The notes beneath the pieces were generated by a model. That model did not search any database. It was given only the letters and a program-made list of their open reading frames with translations, and was not told the DNA's origin. This document shows, piece after piece, positions 1-7,933 of a stretch of DNA of 64,000 nt. The stretch lies in the NCBI RefSeq assembly GCF_021602345.1, contig NZ_BQID01000006.1, positions 1 to 64,000 on the forward strand, given 5' to 3'. Position 1 is the first letter of the stretch. Each line of letters starts with the position of its first letter. A program made the translations under genes and the position numbers. The stretch is from Pseudomonas pharyngis. Lineage in GTDB: Bacteria; Pseudomonadota; Gammaproteobacteria; Pseudomonadales; Pseudomonadaceae.

Positions 1-24
1 GGCGGGTCCTCCGGCGGCTGGTGA
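1..24 (+). CDS. 3' end of a protein with a Gly/Ser-rich tail (probable TPM-domain protein)
   Basis: Only the last seven codons and the TGA are in the window, reading GGSSGGW. A glycine/serine-rich tail ending in W is typical of YgcG-like TPM-domain proteins, and the next gene on the same strand also encodes a TPM domain. The identity rests on that tail and the neighbour, so it is an inference. The gene starts outside the window. Confidence 0.45.
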   Translation, partial: GGSSGGW

Positions 25-52
25 TAACAATAATGAGCAGGCACAACACGAC

Positions 53-670
53 ATGGCATTACTGACTGAACACGAACAACGCAAGGTCGCCGAGGCCATC
101 GCCCGGGTCGAGCGCGACACCGACGCCGAACTGGTGACGGTGCTCGCGGCCCGCGCCGACGACTACGCGTACATCCCGCTGCTGTGGGCCAGCCTGCTGG
201 CGCTGGTGGTGCCGGGGATCGTGCATTACCTGACCGGCTGGCTGACCATGCACAGTCTGTTGCTGGTGCAGTGGGTCAGTTTTGTCGTGCTGTGCCTGCT
301 GTTTCGCCTGCCCAGGGTCACCACTCATCTGATCCCGCGCCACGTCCGGCACTGGCGCGCCTCGAACCTCGCGCGGCGGCAGTTTCTCGAACAGAACCTG
401 CATCACACGGTGGGCAGCACCGGCATGCTGATTTTCGTCTGCGAGGCGGAGCGGTATGTGGAGATTCTGGTGGACGAAGGGATTTCCAAAAAGCTGGATA
501 ACAAGAGCTGGGACTCGATTGTCGCGGCGTTTACCGAGCAGGTGCGGCAGGGGCAGACGTTGCAGGGCTTTGTTACCTGTATCGAGGCGTGCGGCGAGTT
601 GCTCAAGGTGCATGTGCCGGTGACGCAGGTCAGGAATGAGTTGCCGAATCGGTTGGTCGTTTTGGGGTAG
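53..670 (+). CDS. TPM domain-containing membrane protein
   Basis: This 205-residue protein has an N-terminal segment containing the motif DTDAELVTVLA, as in TPM (YgcG/TLP18.3) domains. Two adjacent hydrophobic segments lie near residues 40-85. A C-terminal half follows with VEILVDEGISKKL and a conserved Trp, matching the second part of the TPM fold. The domain is therefore split by a membrane hairpin, the arrangement of the shorter TPM paralogue that often follows the secreted one. It starts 28 bases after the stop of the upstream gene, so the two are probably co-transcribed. Biochemical function is not established for the bacterial members; a role in envelope or photosystem-like repair is only a family-level idea. 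No strong Shine-Dalgarno precedes the ATG. Confidence 0.8.
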   Translation: MALLTEHEQRKVAEAIARVERDTDAELVTVLAARADDYAYIPLLWASLLALVVPGIVHYLTGWLTMHSLLLVQWVSFVVLCLLFRLPRVTTHLIPRHVRHWRASNLARRQFLEQNLHHTVGSTGMLIFVCEAERYVEILVDEGISKKLDNKSWDSIVAAFTEQVRQGQTLQGFVTCIEACGELLKVHVPVTQVRNELPNRLVVLG

Positions 671-701
671 CTTTGATTTTTGCGTTCGGCTTGACCCCCC
701 C

Positions 702-858
702 CCCTCACCCCAGCCCTCTCCCCAGAGGGGGGAGGGGGAAGGGAGCCGATTTTCTTGGGTTTCAAATCTTGAGTTCGACTCGGTATTTCAGGTCGGCGTA
801 ACTCAAGAAAACAACTCGGTCGGCTCCCTCTCCCTCCGGGAGAGGGTTGGGGTGAGGG
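702..858. repeat. 157-bp inverted-repeat element (pyrimidine-rich CCCTCACCCC arms)
   Basis: The gap between two genes holds two arms in opposite orientation. Arm one at 702-720 and the reverse complement of arm two at 840-858 are identical at 18 of 19 positions. Symmetry continues inward with GGGAGCCGA (741-749) against TCGGCTCCC (820-828) and TTTTCTTGGGTT against AACTCAAGAAAA. Each arm is itself an imperfect palindrome. The design is that of a small non-autonomous palindromic repeat (MITE/REP-like). I believe such arms recur in fluorescent pseudomonads, but copy number cannot be judged here. Confidence 0.7.
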
Positions 859-961
859 CCGCTTTTAGAAGCCGTTCGGTAAATAAGAGCGTGTCCCCAA
901 CCCCCATCCCCCCTAAACTAGCGCCCATTCCCGATTTGCCCGTCCGAGGCCGCTTTTTCCC

Positions 962-2194
962 ATGTCCGTTACCGCTCCCTCCGCATCTGCCAAACCGGCG
1001 CCCGATCACCACGCCCGGTTCATCGAGCTACTGCAAACCAGCCTCGAACAGAACGGCTTCATCAAACTGGTGCTGGCCAAGTACGTCGGCGAAGAAGCGG
1101 ATCTGCAGCGGATCATCATCAAACCGGTGACGGTCAAGGCGCAGCCGTGCCTGTCGTTCGTTTATCGCTACAAGACCCGCGACATCACCAAGAACCTGCC
1201 GCTGGATGAAGCGGTGGCGACGATTGCCGGGCTGCTGCCGGCGGCGTTCAAAAATGCGCATTTGCTGGCGCTGACGGACGAAGCCCAGCTCGAATACAGC
1301 AAAAAGGGCAAGAGCTCGCTGTTCATGAGCAAACCTCAGCAATTGCGTGAAGTGCCGTCCGCCGAGCACAACCGCGAGAAAAACCGCTTCCTCGATCTGA
1401 ACCGGCCGTTCCTCAACGATCTGGGCGTGACCAACGCCCAGCACGAGCTGATCCCGGCGATGTCGCGCAAGTGGAAGCAGATCAACAAGTTCATCGAAGT
1501 CTTCAGCCACGCGCTGACCTCGTCGCCGCTGGCCCTGGACAAACCGGTGCGGGTGGCGGATTTCGGTTCGGGCAAGGGGTATCTGACGTTCGCCATTCAT
1601 GACTATTTGCGCAACACCCTGAAGGCCGAAGGCGAAGTCACCGGCGTCGAGTTGCGTGAAGAAATGGTCAACCTGTGCAACACCGCCGCGCAGAAACTCG
1701 AACACCCGGGGCTGGTGTTCAAATGCGGTGATGTGCGCAGCGTGGCGCCGAGCGAGCTGGACGTGATGATCGCCCTGCATGCCTGCGACATCGCCACCGA
1801 CTACGCGATCCACACCGGCATCCGCTCCGGCGCCTCGATCATCATGTGCTCGCCGTGCTGCCACAAACAGATCCGCTTGCAGATCCAGAGCCCGGCGCTG
1901 CTCAAACCGATGCTGCAATACGGTCTGCACCTGGGCCAGCAGGCGGAAATGGTCACCGACAGCTTGCGTGCGCTGTTCCTTGAAGCCTGCGGTTACGAGA
2001 CCAAGGTGTTCGAGTTCATCTCCCTGGACCACACCAACAAGAACAAGATGATCCTGGCGGTGAAGCGCGCCGAGCCGGTGGACCCGACTCAGTTGCTGGT
2101 GAAGATTCAGGAGTTGAAGGCGTTCTACCAGATCAGCGAGCACTGCCTCGAAACCCTGCTGCTCGCTGACGGCCTGCTGAAGCTCAAGGCTTGA
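962..2194 (+). CDS. class I SAM-dependent methyltransferase (Methyltransf_32-like)
   Basis: This 410-residue protein carries a glycine-rich SAM-binding motif I (VADFGSGKGYLTF, near residue 200), an acidic motif II (VTGVELREEM) and a downstream CSPCCHKQI motif. That combination is typical of the Methyltransf_32 family, which also contains the GSTCD-like methyltransferases. The N-terminal ~180 residues are family-specific and contain no recognised fold. The substrate is unknown. The gene stands alone behind the palindromic repeat element and runs 3' to 3' into the EamA transporter, overlapping it by 11 bases. The ATG is the first codon with a plausible N-terminus, although no clear Shine-Dalgarno precedes it. 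Confidence 0.85.
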   Translation: MSVTAPSASAKPAPDHHARFIELLQTSLEQNGFIKLVLAKYVGEEADLQRIIIKPVTVKAQPCLSFVYRYKTRDITKNLPLDEAVATIAGLLPAAFKNAHLLALTDEAQLEYSKKGKSSLFMSKPQQLREVPSAEHNREKNRFLDLNRPFLNDLGVTNAQHELIPAMSRKWKQINKFIEVFSHALTSSPLALDKPVRVADFGSGKGYLTFAIHDYLRNTLKAEGEVTGVELREEMVNLCNTAAQKLEHPGLVFKCGDVRSVAPSELDVMIALHACDIATDYAIHTGIRSGASIIMCSPCCHKQIRLQIQSPALLKPMLQYGLHLGQQAEMVTDSLRALFLEACGYETKVFEFISLDHTNKNKMILAVKRAEPVDPTQLLVKIQELKAFYQISEHCLETLLLADGLLKLKA

Positions 2195-3098
2195 GCTGAA
2201 CCCCGGCCGGTAATGTGCCCGGTTGAGCCGGGCGCACCGCGGTCTTGCGCCCGAGCATCACCGTCGCGATCACCCCGCAGGCGAACAGCCAGGTGATCGG
2301 CTCCACGTGTTCCCCGAAGAACAACGCGGAAAACGCGATGGTGAAGAAGATCTGCAACAACTGGATCTGACTGACCCGGGCAATGCCACCCATGGCCAGC
2401 CCGGCGTACCAGGCGAAGAACCCCAGAAACTGCGAAAACAGTGCGACGTAACCGAACGCCCACCAGGTTTTTGCCGATACCGCGCCCTGATGCTGCAACG
2501 CCAGGTACAGCACCGGGCCGATCAGCAGCGGCGTCGACAGCACCAGCGCCCAGCAGATCACCTGCCAGCCGCCCATCTCCCGGGCCAGACGCCCGCCCTC
2601 GGCATAACCCAGACCACCCACCGCAATCGCACCCAACATCAACAAATCCCCGGCCTGAATGCTGCCGGCACCGGTGTACAGCGCGTATCCCAGCACCAGC
2701 GCACTGCCCAGTGCGGCGCAGGCCCAGAAGGCTTTTGAGGGACGTTCATGGGACAACCACGCCGCATAAAGCGCCACGCACAACGGCTGCAAACCGTTGA
2801 CCAGCGCGCCATGGGAGGCCGGCAGGGTCTGCATGGCCCACGCCGACAGCACCGGGAAACCGAGGATCACCCCGGCGATCACCAGGCTCAGGCCTTTGAC
2901 TTGCTTCCAGGTCGGCCACTTTTCCCGTCGCCACAACAACAGCGCTGCTGCCGGAATCGCCGCGAACAACGCGCGGCCGAGGCCATTGAGCAGCGGGTGC
3001 AGTTCCTGCACCACGATGCGGGTGAAGGGCAGGGTGAGGCTGAAAATCACCACGCCGAGCAGGCCGAGGGCCATGCCGGTGTTTTCGCGCGAAGACAT
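2184..3098 (-). CDS. DMT superfamily transporter, EamA family
   Basis: About 304 residues with ten predicted hydrophobic segments arranged as two EamA repeats, the usual fold and length of this inner-membrane family. Members export amino acids or other small metabolites; the substrate here is not predictable. A longer reading frame begins at a TTG 51 bases upstream (3149), but the ATG giving MSSRENTGMALGLLG places the first membrane helix at the expected distance and was preferred. The 3' end overlaps that of the convergent methyltransferase, so no separate terminator is present between them. Confidence 0.85.
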   Translation of the reverse strand: MSSRENTGMALGLLGVVIFSLTLPFTRIVVQELHPLLNGLGRALFAAIPAAALLLWRREKWPTWKQVKGLSLVIAGVILGFPVLSAWAMQTLPASHGALVNGLQPLCVALYAAWLSHERPSKAFWACAALGSALVLGYALYTGAGSIQAGDLLMLGAIAVGGLGYAEGGRLAREMGGWQVICWALVLSTPLLIGPVLYLALQHQGAVSAKTWWAFGYVALFSQFLGFFAWYAGLAMGGIARVSQIQLLQIFFTIAFSALFFGEHVEPITWLFACGVIATVMLGRKTAVRPAQPGTLPAGVQLKP

Positions 3099-3267
3099 GA
3101 GGGCAACCAGATTCGAAGATGACAGGAAGGTGTCTTCATCTAGCCACAAACCACGGCAGTCGGGCTGTTACAGCTGAGCGCAGAGTTATCCATACAGTTT
3201 GCGAACGCCATCGCGGTCCTTGGGCTACTGTGAATATTCCTGCGCATTCACCAGAGGAGTCCTGCCC

Positions 3268-3849
3268 ATGGCCGCGAAAAAGATACTGATGCTGGTCGGC
3301 GATTACGTCGAAGACTACGAAGTGATGGTGCCGTTCCAGGCCCTGCAAATGGTCGGTCACACCGTGCATGCCGTGTGCCCGGACAAGGCCGCCGGCAAGA
3401 CCGTGCGCACCGCGATCCATGACTTTGAAGGCGACCAGACCTACAGCGAGAAGCCCGGTCACCAGTTCGCCCTGAACTTCGATTTCGCCAAGGTCGATGC
3501 CAAGGATTACGACGCCTTGCTGGTGCCCGGCGGGCGTGCGCCGGAATACCTGCGGCTGAACGAAAAAGTCCTCGAACTGGTGCGCGCCTTCGACAAGGCC
3601 GGCAAGCCGATTGCCGCCGTCTGTCACGGCGCGCAACTGCTGGCGGCGGCGGGGATTCTCGAAGGTCGCGAGTGCAGTGCTTATCCGGCCTGCGCCCCGG
3701 AAGTTCGCCTGGCCGGCGGCACCTACATCGACATCCCGGTCACGGACGGCCATGTCCAGGGCAACCTGGCCACCGCGCCCGCCTGGCCGGCGCACCCGAA
3801 ATGGCTGGCCGGTTTCCTCGGGTTGCTTGGAACCAAAATCACCCTGTGA
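3268..3849 (+). CDS. DJ-1/PfpI family protein
   Basis: This 193-residue protein has the flavodoxin-like DJ-1/PfpI fold signature: an N-terminal [16 protein letters not shown] strand-loop, and the nucleophile elbow [11 protein letters not shown] with Cys followed by His. The start was placed at the ATG preceded by AGGAG, which removes a 23-codon upstream extension with no family similarity. Members act as glyoxalases/deglycases, chaperones or peptidases, so the precise reaction cannot be stated. It lies 22 bases upstream of the YegP gene and the two are probably one transcript ending at the hairpin at 4230. Confidence 0.88.
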   Translation: MAAKKILMLVGDYVEDYEVMVPFQALQMVGHTVHAVCPDKAAGKTVRTAIHDFEGDQTYSEKPGHQFALNFDFAKVDAKDYDALLVPGGRAPEYLRLNEKVLELVRAFDKAGKPIAAVCHGAQLLAAAGILEGRECSAYPACAPEVRLAGGTYIDIPVTDGHVQGNLATAPAWPAHPKWLAGFLGLLGTKITL

Positions 3850-3871
3850 CACATCGATAAGGAGAAACACC

Positions 3872-4216
3872 ATGTCCGGATGGTATGAGTTGAGCAAAAG
3901 CAGCAACGGCCAGTACAGGTTCGTACTGAAAGCGGCGAACGCCGAAACCATTCTGACCAGCGAGCTGTACACCAGCCGCACGGCTGCCGAAAACGGCATC
4001 GCCTCGGTGCAGGCCAACAGCCCGCTGGACGAACGCTACGAGAAAAAATCGACGAAGGACGGTCACCCCTACTTCAACCTCAAGGCGGCCAATCACCAGA
4101 TCATCGGCAGCAGCGAATCCTATTCATCCGACGCGGCGTGTGACAAGGGCATCGCCAGCGTCAAGGCCAACGGGCCGTCCAAGGTGATCAAGGACAAAAC
4201 CCTGCCGGTGCTTTGA
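3872..4216 (+). CDS. YegP family protein (DUF1508, UPF0339)
   Basis: This 114-residue soluble protein is built of two DUF1508 repeats. The first (residues ~5-55) and second (~57-106) share the pattern W/YxxxxSxxGxxxFxLKAxNxxxIxxSExYxSxxAxxxGIxSV. That internal duplication is the standard layout of YegP. It follows the PfpI gene by 22 bases with a GGAG ribosome-binding site seven bases before the ATG. Family function is unknown, with conservation in many proteobacteria. A strong hairpin follows 14 bases after the stop. Confidence 0.92.
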   Translation: MSGWYELSKSSNGQYRFVLKAANAETILTSELYTSRTAAENGIASVQANSPLDERYEKKSTKDGHPYFNLKAANHQIIGSSESYSSDAACDKGIASVKANGPSKVIKDKTLPVL

Positions 4217-4229
4217 ACCACCCATGACG

Positions 4230-4257
4230 TTCAGTCGCCAAATCCTTGGCGACTGAA
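4230..4257 (+). terminator. hairpin downstream of yegP
   Basis: An 11-bp perfect stem TTCAGTCGCCA / TGGCGACTGAA with a 6-base loop. The T-tract after it is weak (TTCTGG), so it may act as an mRNA 3' stabiliser as much as an intrinsic terminator. Confidence 0.65.
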
Positions 4258-4369
4258 TTCTGGCTATGTGCCATCATTTCGCTTATCCTCCGCCGCCAAT
4301 CCAAGGAAGGGGCGCGAGATGACTCTTTCGCGGAATTTTTGAACAACTGCCGCCAGAGTTTTCCCACTG

Positions 4370-5014
4370 ATGATCCGCCTTTTCGCTGTCCTGACCCTGC
4401 TGCTCGGCTTGAGCGGCTGCTATAGCCTGTCCCCGACCCAAATCGATGATGAACTCGCACCGAGTGCCGATTCCGGCACCGCGTATCTGGTGGGCGTGGT
4501 CGGTATCTGGCCAAAAGCATCCTATGCGGCCCAGGAACAGATGCTGCTGATCCGCAAGCGTGGCAGTGACGAATTCGCCAGCGCGCGCCTGCACAACGAG
4601 TTCTATGCCCGTACCGCACGAGACGTGCGCGAGACCGGCCGTGGTATCGGCACGCTGTTCGTGATGCCGCTCAAACCCGGTCGCTACGAGATCTACAACG
4701 TGCGATTCGATCGCGGCAGATCGGTGTCCTGGAGCCGTGAAGACTTCACCATCGGCATGCAGCTTGAAGCGGGCAAGGCTTACTACATCGGTGACTTCCG
4801 TGCCGGCTGCGTGTCCCCCAGCGACAGCACCTGCCTGTTTCTGCACAGCGATCATCTCGAACGCGACGCCGCGCTGGTCCGCGCCAGATATCCGCAAGTA
4901 CCCGGCCTGCAACGACTGGACATGCCGAACCTGTACACCGCCACACCATTTATTCGTGAAGAGAACGGCACCAGCGCCTCCGTCTACAAAGCCATGCTCT
5001 CGGGGAAATTCTAA
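4370..5014 (+). CDS. putative lipoprotein, function unknown
   Basis: This 214-residue protein begins with a lipoprotein signal (MIRLFAVLTLLLGLSGC, lipobox LSGC with Cys17), followed by YSLSP. The mature part is mostly beta-type sequence with a region (PLKPGRYEIYNVRF) resembling the prealbumin-like or DUF2846-type lipoproteins that carry a PGxYxI motif. It is not assignable to a known pathway. The stop codon shares a base with the ATG of the next lipoprotein (TAATG), so the two are translationally coupled and likely act together in the envelope. Confidence 0.75.
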   Translation: MIRLFAVLTLLLGLSGCYSLSPTQIDDELAPSADSGTAYLVGVVGIWPKASYAAQEQMLLIRKRGSDEFASARLHNEFYARTARDVRETGRGIGTLFVMPLKPGRYEIYNVRFDRGRSVSWSREDFTIGMQLEAGKAYYIGDFRAGCVSPSDSTCLFLHSDHLERDAALVRARYPQVPGLQRLDMPNLYTATPFIREENGTSASVYKAMLSGKF

Positions 5015-5538
5015 TGTTCATCAAACGTCTGCTTCTGGGCTTGCTTCTGCTGCTCGGTGGGTGCCAGGCCACCCATTCGCTGAAGGCGCCGGACGTCGAT
5101 TACAGCAGCCAGCAATTGCCGGCCATCAACGTCAGTGTGATCGGCATGCCGAGCTGGATGCTGCGTGACGAGCTGCGTCGGCGTGGCACCTTTGAAGAAG
5201 TGAAGGCCGGCCGCAGCGAAGATGGCTACAACGTTTTGGTGATTGCCAACAGCGATGTCGGCGGGATTCAGCCGCAGATGCTTCTCAGCGCCTTCACCCT
5301 GTTTCTGGTGCCGGTGCCGGTGAGTTTCGACAGCACGGTGGTGTTCAGCCTCAGCCATGGCAAGCAGATACTGGGCGTGTACACCGTGAAGAATCACACC
5401 GAATCCTGGCGCGGCGCATTCAATGCCTCGGGCGGTCAGTTCGAACACATGCGCTTGATCAGCGACACGTTCATCGCGCAGATTCTCAAGGATCAGCCGT
5501 TCCACCGCGAAGCCATGAAACGCGCCGCCAGCCTCTGA
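5014..5538 (+). CDS. putative lipoprotein, function unknown
   Basis: This 174-residue protein has a lipobox GGC at Cys17 after a Leu-rich signal. The mature region contains a central hydrophobic stretch (LLSAFTLFLVPVPVSF) flanked by beta-rich segments, and no catalytic motif was recognised. It is coupled to the preceding lipoprotein by a one-base stop/start overlap. The transcript ends at a strong intrinsic terminator 16 bases downstream. The pair looks like a two-gene envelope module of unknown role. Confidence 0.75.
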   Translation: MFIKRLLLGLLLLLGGCQATHSLKAPDVDYSSQQLPAINVSVIGMPSWMLRDELRRRGTFEEVKAGRSEDGYNVLVIANSDVGGIQPQMLLSAFTLFLVPVPVSFDSTVVFSLSHGKQILGVYTVKNHTESWRGAFNASGGQFEHMRLISDTFIAQILKDQPFHREAMKRAASL

Positions 5539-5554
5539 TCGACGGCCACAAAAC

Positions 5555-5588
5555 ATCCCGCCCGGCGTAAACCGGGCGGGATTTTTTT
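5555..5588. terminator. intrinsic terminator, probably bidirectional
   Basis: An 11-bp GC-rich stem ATCCCGCCCGG / CCGGGCGGGAT with a 6-base loop is followed by TTTTTTT. It separates the lipoprotein pair from the convergent DapA-like gene and has A residues on the other side, so it could serve both. Confidence 0.9.
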
Positions 5589-5591
5589 CGT

Positions 5592-6473
5592 TCAACGCAA
5601 GGTGTTCAGCAAGGCCTGCAATTGCGTACGCCCGGCCTCAGCCAGCGGGAACACCGGCAAGCGCGGATCGCCGACTTCCAGATCGGTCAGGCGCAGACCG
5701 GCCTTGATCGTCGCCGGCAAGCCGCCCTTGAGGATGAAGTCCAGCAGCGGCAACTGGCGGTAGAACAGCTCTCGCGCCTTACCGAGATCCCCCGCCAGCG
5801 TGGCTTCGTACAAATCCAGATTGAGCTGCGCAATCAGGTTCGGCGCCGCCGTGCACCAGCCTTTCGCCCCAGCGGCGAATGCTTCCAGCGCCAGCGGGTT
5901 GCAGCCGTTGTAGAACGGCACCCGGCCTTCGCCCAGCAGTTGCAGCTTGTGCATGCGCTGGATGTCGCCGGTGCTCTCCTTGACCATGGTCACGTTTTCC
6001 ACGCCGTTGACGATACGCAGGATCAGCTCCACCGACATGTCGGTGCCGCTGGTGGCCGGGTTGTTGTAGAGCATGATCGGCACGCCGATGCTGTCGCCGA
6101 TGGCGCGGTAGTGGGCGAGGATTTCCGCCTCGGTGAGTTTCCAGTAGGACGTCGGCAGCACCATCACCACGTCGGCGCCGTGGGCTTCGGCAAAGCGTGC
6201 GCGGCGTACCGCTTTGGCGGTGGTCAGGTCGGACACGCTGACCACGGTCGGCACGCGTTTGGCGACGTGCTTGATGCTGAATTCGGCGACCTGGTCCCAC
6301 TCCGCATCGCTCAGGTAGGCGCCTTCGCCGGTGCTGCCCAGTGGCGCGATGGCGTGAACGCCGCCGGCGATCAGACGGTCGATGGAGCGGCCGAGGGCCG
6401 GCAGGTCGACGCCTTCGCCATTGGCGCCGAACGGGGTGATGGTGTAGCCGATGATGCCGTGAATGTTGGACAT
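5592..6473 (-). CDS. dihydrodipicolinate synthase family (class I aldolase/lyase) protein
   Basis: This 293-residue (beta/alpha)8 lyase of the DHDPS/NAL superfamily shows LGSTGEGAYL (phosphate-like loop), YNNP (catalytic Tyr region) and MVKESTGD with the Schiff-base Lys. It is not the lysine-pathway DapA, which lies at 62076, and the YNNPATSGTD segment differs from DapA's YNVPGRT. The ATG preceded by GGAG was chosen over a 13-codon longer frame. It is 26 bases downstream of a class II aldolase gene on the same strand, so both probably act in catabolism of one sugar-acid or keto-acid substrate. They are likely controlled by the divergent XRE-cupin regulator. The actual substrate is unknown. 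Confidence 0.85.
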   Translation of the reverse strand: MSNIHGIIGYTITPFGANGEGVDLPALGRSIDRLIAGGVHAIAPLGSTGEGAYLSDAEWDQVAEFSIKHVAKRVPTVVSVSDLTTAKAVRRARFAEAHGADVVMVLPTSYWKLTEAEILAHYRAIGDSIGVPIMLYNNPATSGTDMSVELILRIVNGVENVTMVKESTGDIQRMHKLQLLGEGRVPFYNGCNPLALEAFAAGAKGWCTAAPNLIAQLNLDLYEATLAGDLGKARELFYRQLPLLDFILKGGLPATIKAGLRLTDLEVGDPRLPVFPLAEAGRTQLQALLNTLR

Positions 6474-6499
6474 GAGAGTGCTCCGCAAGGATGAGGTGT

Positions 6500-7282
6500 T
6501 CAGTTCAGGCAATCGGCGTGCTGCCGCAGGTTCTGCCGGGCGTAGTAGTTGAAGGCCGCAGCGTGGCGTTTGGGTTTCGACACCCAGTCATGGGCCTCGC
6601 GGCCGAGCTCGGGAATGATCGGTTTGATCGTCCCGGCGGCCATTGCCAGCAGTTGCAGTTTGGCGGCGCGTTCGATCAGTTGCGCGATGACACAGGCTTC
6701 CTCGATGGTCGTGCCGGTCGACAGTTGCCCGTGGTGGGAAAGCAGGATCGCCCGTTTGTCGCCCAACGCGCCGGCAATCAGTTCGCCTTCTTCGTTACCC
6801 ACCGGCACACCCGGCCAGCCTTCAAGGAACGCGCAATCGTCGTACAGCGGGCACAGGTCCATGTGGGAAATCTGCAGCGGCACTTCCAGCATCGACAGCG
6901 CGGCAATGTGTGTCGGGTGGGTGTGGATGATGCAGTTCACGTCCGGTCGGGCGCGGTACACCCAGCTGTGGAAACGGTTGGCCGGGTTGGCCATGCCGTG
7001 GCCTTCGAGCACTTCGAGGTCTTCGTTGACCAGCAGCAGATTGCTCGCGGTGATTTCATCGAAACCCAGTCCCAGTTGCTGAGTGTAGTAAGTGCCTGGC
7101 TGCGGGCCACGGGCGGTGATCTGCCCGGCGAGGCCCGAATCGTGGCCGTTCTCGAACAGGATCCGGCAGGTCAGGGCCAGCTTTTGCCGGTCTGTCCACG
7201 TATTATCCGCCAGGGTTTTTTGCATCTGGGTCAGCGCTTGCTTGACCAGTTCGTCTTTGGGTAGTGCTAATGTCTTCGCCAT
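6500..7282 (-). CDS. class II aldolase/adducin family protein
   Basis: 260 residues. The Zn-site motifs of the fuculose-phosphate aldolase family are present: HTHPTH near residue 115 and SHHG near residue 180. An N-terminal acidic residue region precedes them, and the length is typical of the AraD/FucA fold. Without a known partner kinase nearby, the enzyme may act on a non-phosphorylated substrate. It is the first gene of a two-gene minus-strand operon with the DHDPS-like gene and faces the XRE-cupin regulator across a 108-base gap that contains an operator-like palindrome. A good GGA-type ribosome-binding site precedes the ATG. Confidence 0.85.
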   Translation of the reverse strand: MAKTLALPKDELVKQALTQMQKTLADNTWTDRQKLALTCRILFENGHDSGLAGQITARGPQPGTYYTQQLGLGFDEITASNLLLVNEDLEVLEGHGMANPANRFHSWVYRARPDVNCIIHTHPTHIAALSMLEVPLQISHMDLCPLYDDCAFLEGWPGVPVGNEEGELIAGALGDKRAILLSHHGQLSTGTTIEEACVIAQLIERAAKLQLLAMAAGTIKPIIPELGREAHDWVSKPKRHAAAFNYYARQNLRQHADCLN

Positions 7283-7309
7283 ATCCGTGTCCTGTGGTGG
7301 TTGCCATGG

Positions 7310-7345
7310 ATGACACTTAAAAGGCTATATGACACTTTGTGTCAT
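7310..7345. promoter_or_regulatory. operator-like palindrome plus extra half-site between aldolase and XRE-cupin genes
   Basis: A perfect 17-bp palindrome ATGACAC-TTT-GTGTCAT occupies 7329-7345. An additional copy of its left half with two flanking bases (ATGACACTT) lies at 7310, 19 bp upstream. It sits in the divergent promoter region, as expected for an autoregulated XRE-family repressor that also controls the aldolase operon. Binding by the neighbouring regulator is inferred from position. Confidence 0.75.
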
Positions 7346-7390
7346 TGGCAAGGACAAATCGTCTTTCCTTTGCTGGATTAATCGCTTCGC

Positions 7391-7933
7391 ATGTCTATCC
7401 GTTTGAAATTATTGAGAAAAAAACTTGGCGTAACCCTTGAGGTGCTGGCCGAGAAATCCGGCATGACCAAGAGTTACCTGTCGAAGGTCGAGCGCGGGTT
7501 GAACACGCCGTCGATTGCCGCTGCGCTGAAACTGGCGAAGGCGCTGAACGTGAAAGTCGAGGAGCTGTTCTCCGAAGACAACGTCAGCCTCGACAGCTAC
7601 AGCCTGGTGCGCAGCCATGAGCGCCAGTCGCTGGCGGCCAACGCCCACAGCCCCGGTTATGCGGTGCTGGCCCATCAGGTCAGCGAACGCAGCCTGCTGC
7701 CGTTCATCATTTATCCGCCGAGCGAATTCACCGACAAAACCTTCAAGGAACACTTGGGCGAGGAATTTCTGTTCGTCCACGAAGGCCAGGTCGAAGTGGA
7801 CTTCGTGAACGAACGGGTGCTGCTGGAGCGGGGCGATGCGCTGCACTTCAATGCGCAGAAACCCCACCGCATCCGCTCAGTGGGCGAGGTGCAGGCGCAG
7901 TTGCTGGTGGTGGTGCACAGCAGCGAGGAGTGA
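7391..7933 (+). CDS. XRE family transcriptional regulator with C-terminal cupin domain
   Basis: 180 residues. The N-terminal helix-turn-helix (residues ~3-60, LAEKSGMTKSYLSKVERG) is of the Cro/cI type. The C-terminal ~75 residues form a cupin_2 sensor with EEFLFVHEGQVEV and GDALHFNAQKPHRI. Regulators of this build control nearby catabolic or transport genes in response to a small ligand bound in the cupin barrel. It is divergent from the aldolase/DHDPS-like operon with a palindrome in between. Its stop abuts the convergent SIR2-like gene with no intervening base. Confidence 0.9.
   Translation: MSIRLKLLRKKLGVTLEVLAEKSGMTKSYLSKVERGLNTPSIAAALKLAKALNVKVEELFSEDNVSLDSYSLVRSHERQSLAANAHSPGYAVLAHQVSERSLLPFIIYPPSEFTDKTFKEHLGEEFLFVHEGQVEVDFVNERVLLERGDALHFNAQKPHRIRSVGEVQAQLLVVVHSSEE

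Noticed and set aside
702-858. CRISPR-like or rho-independent terminator explanation for the palindromic tracts
   Set aside because: Only two copies in opposite orientation, no spacers, and no T-tract after either stem.
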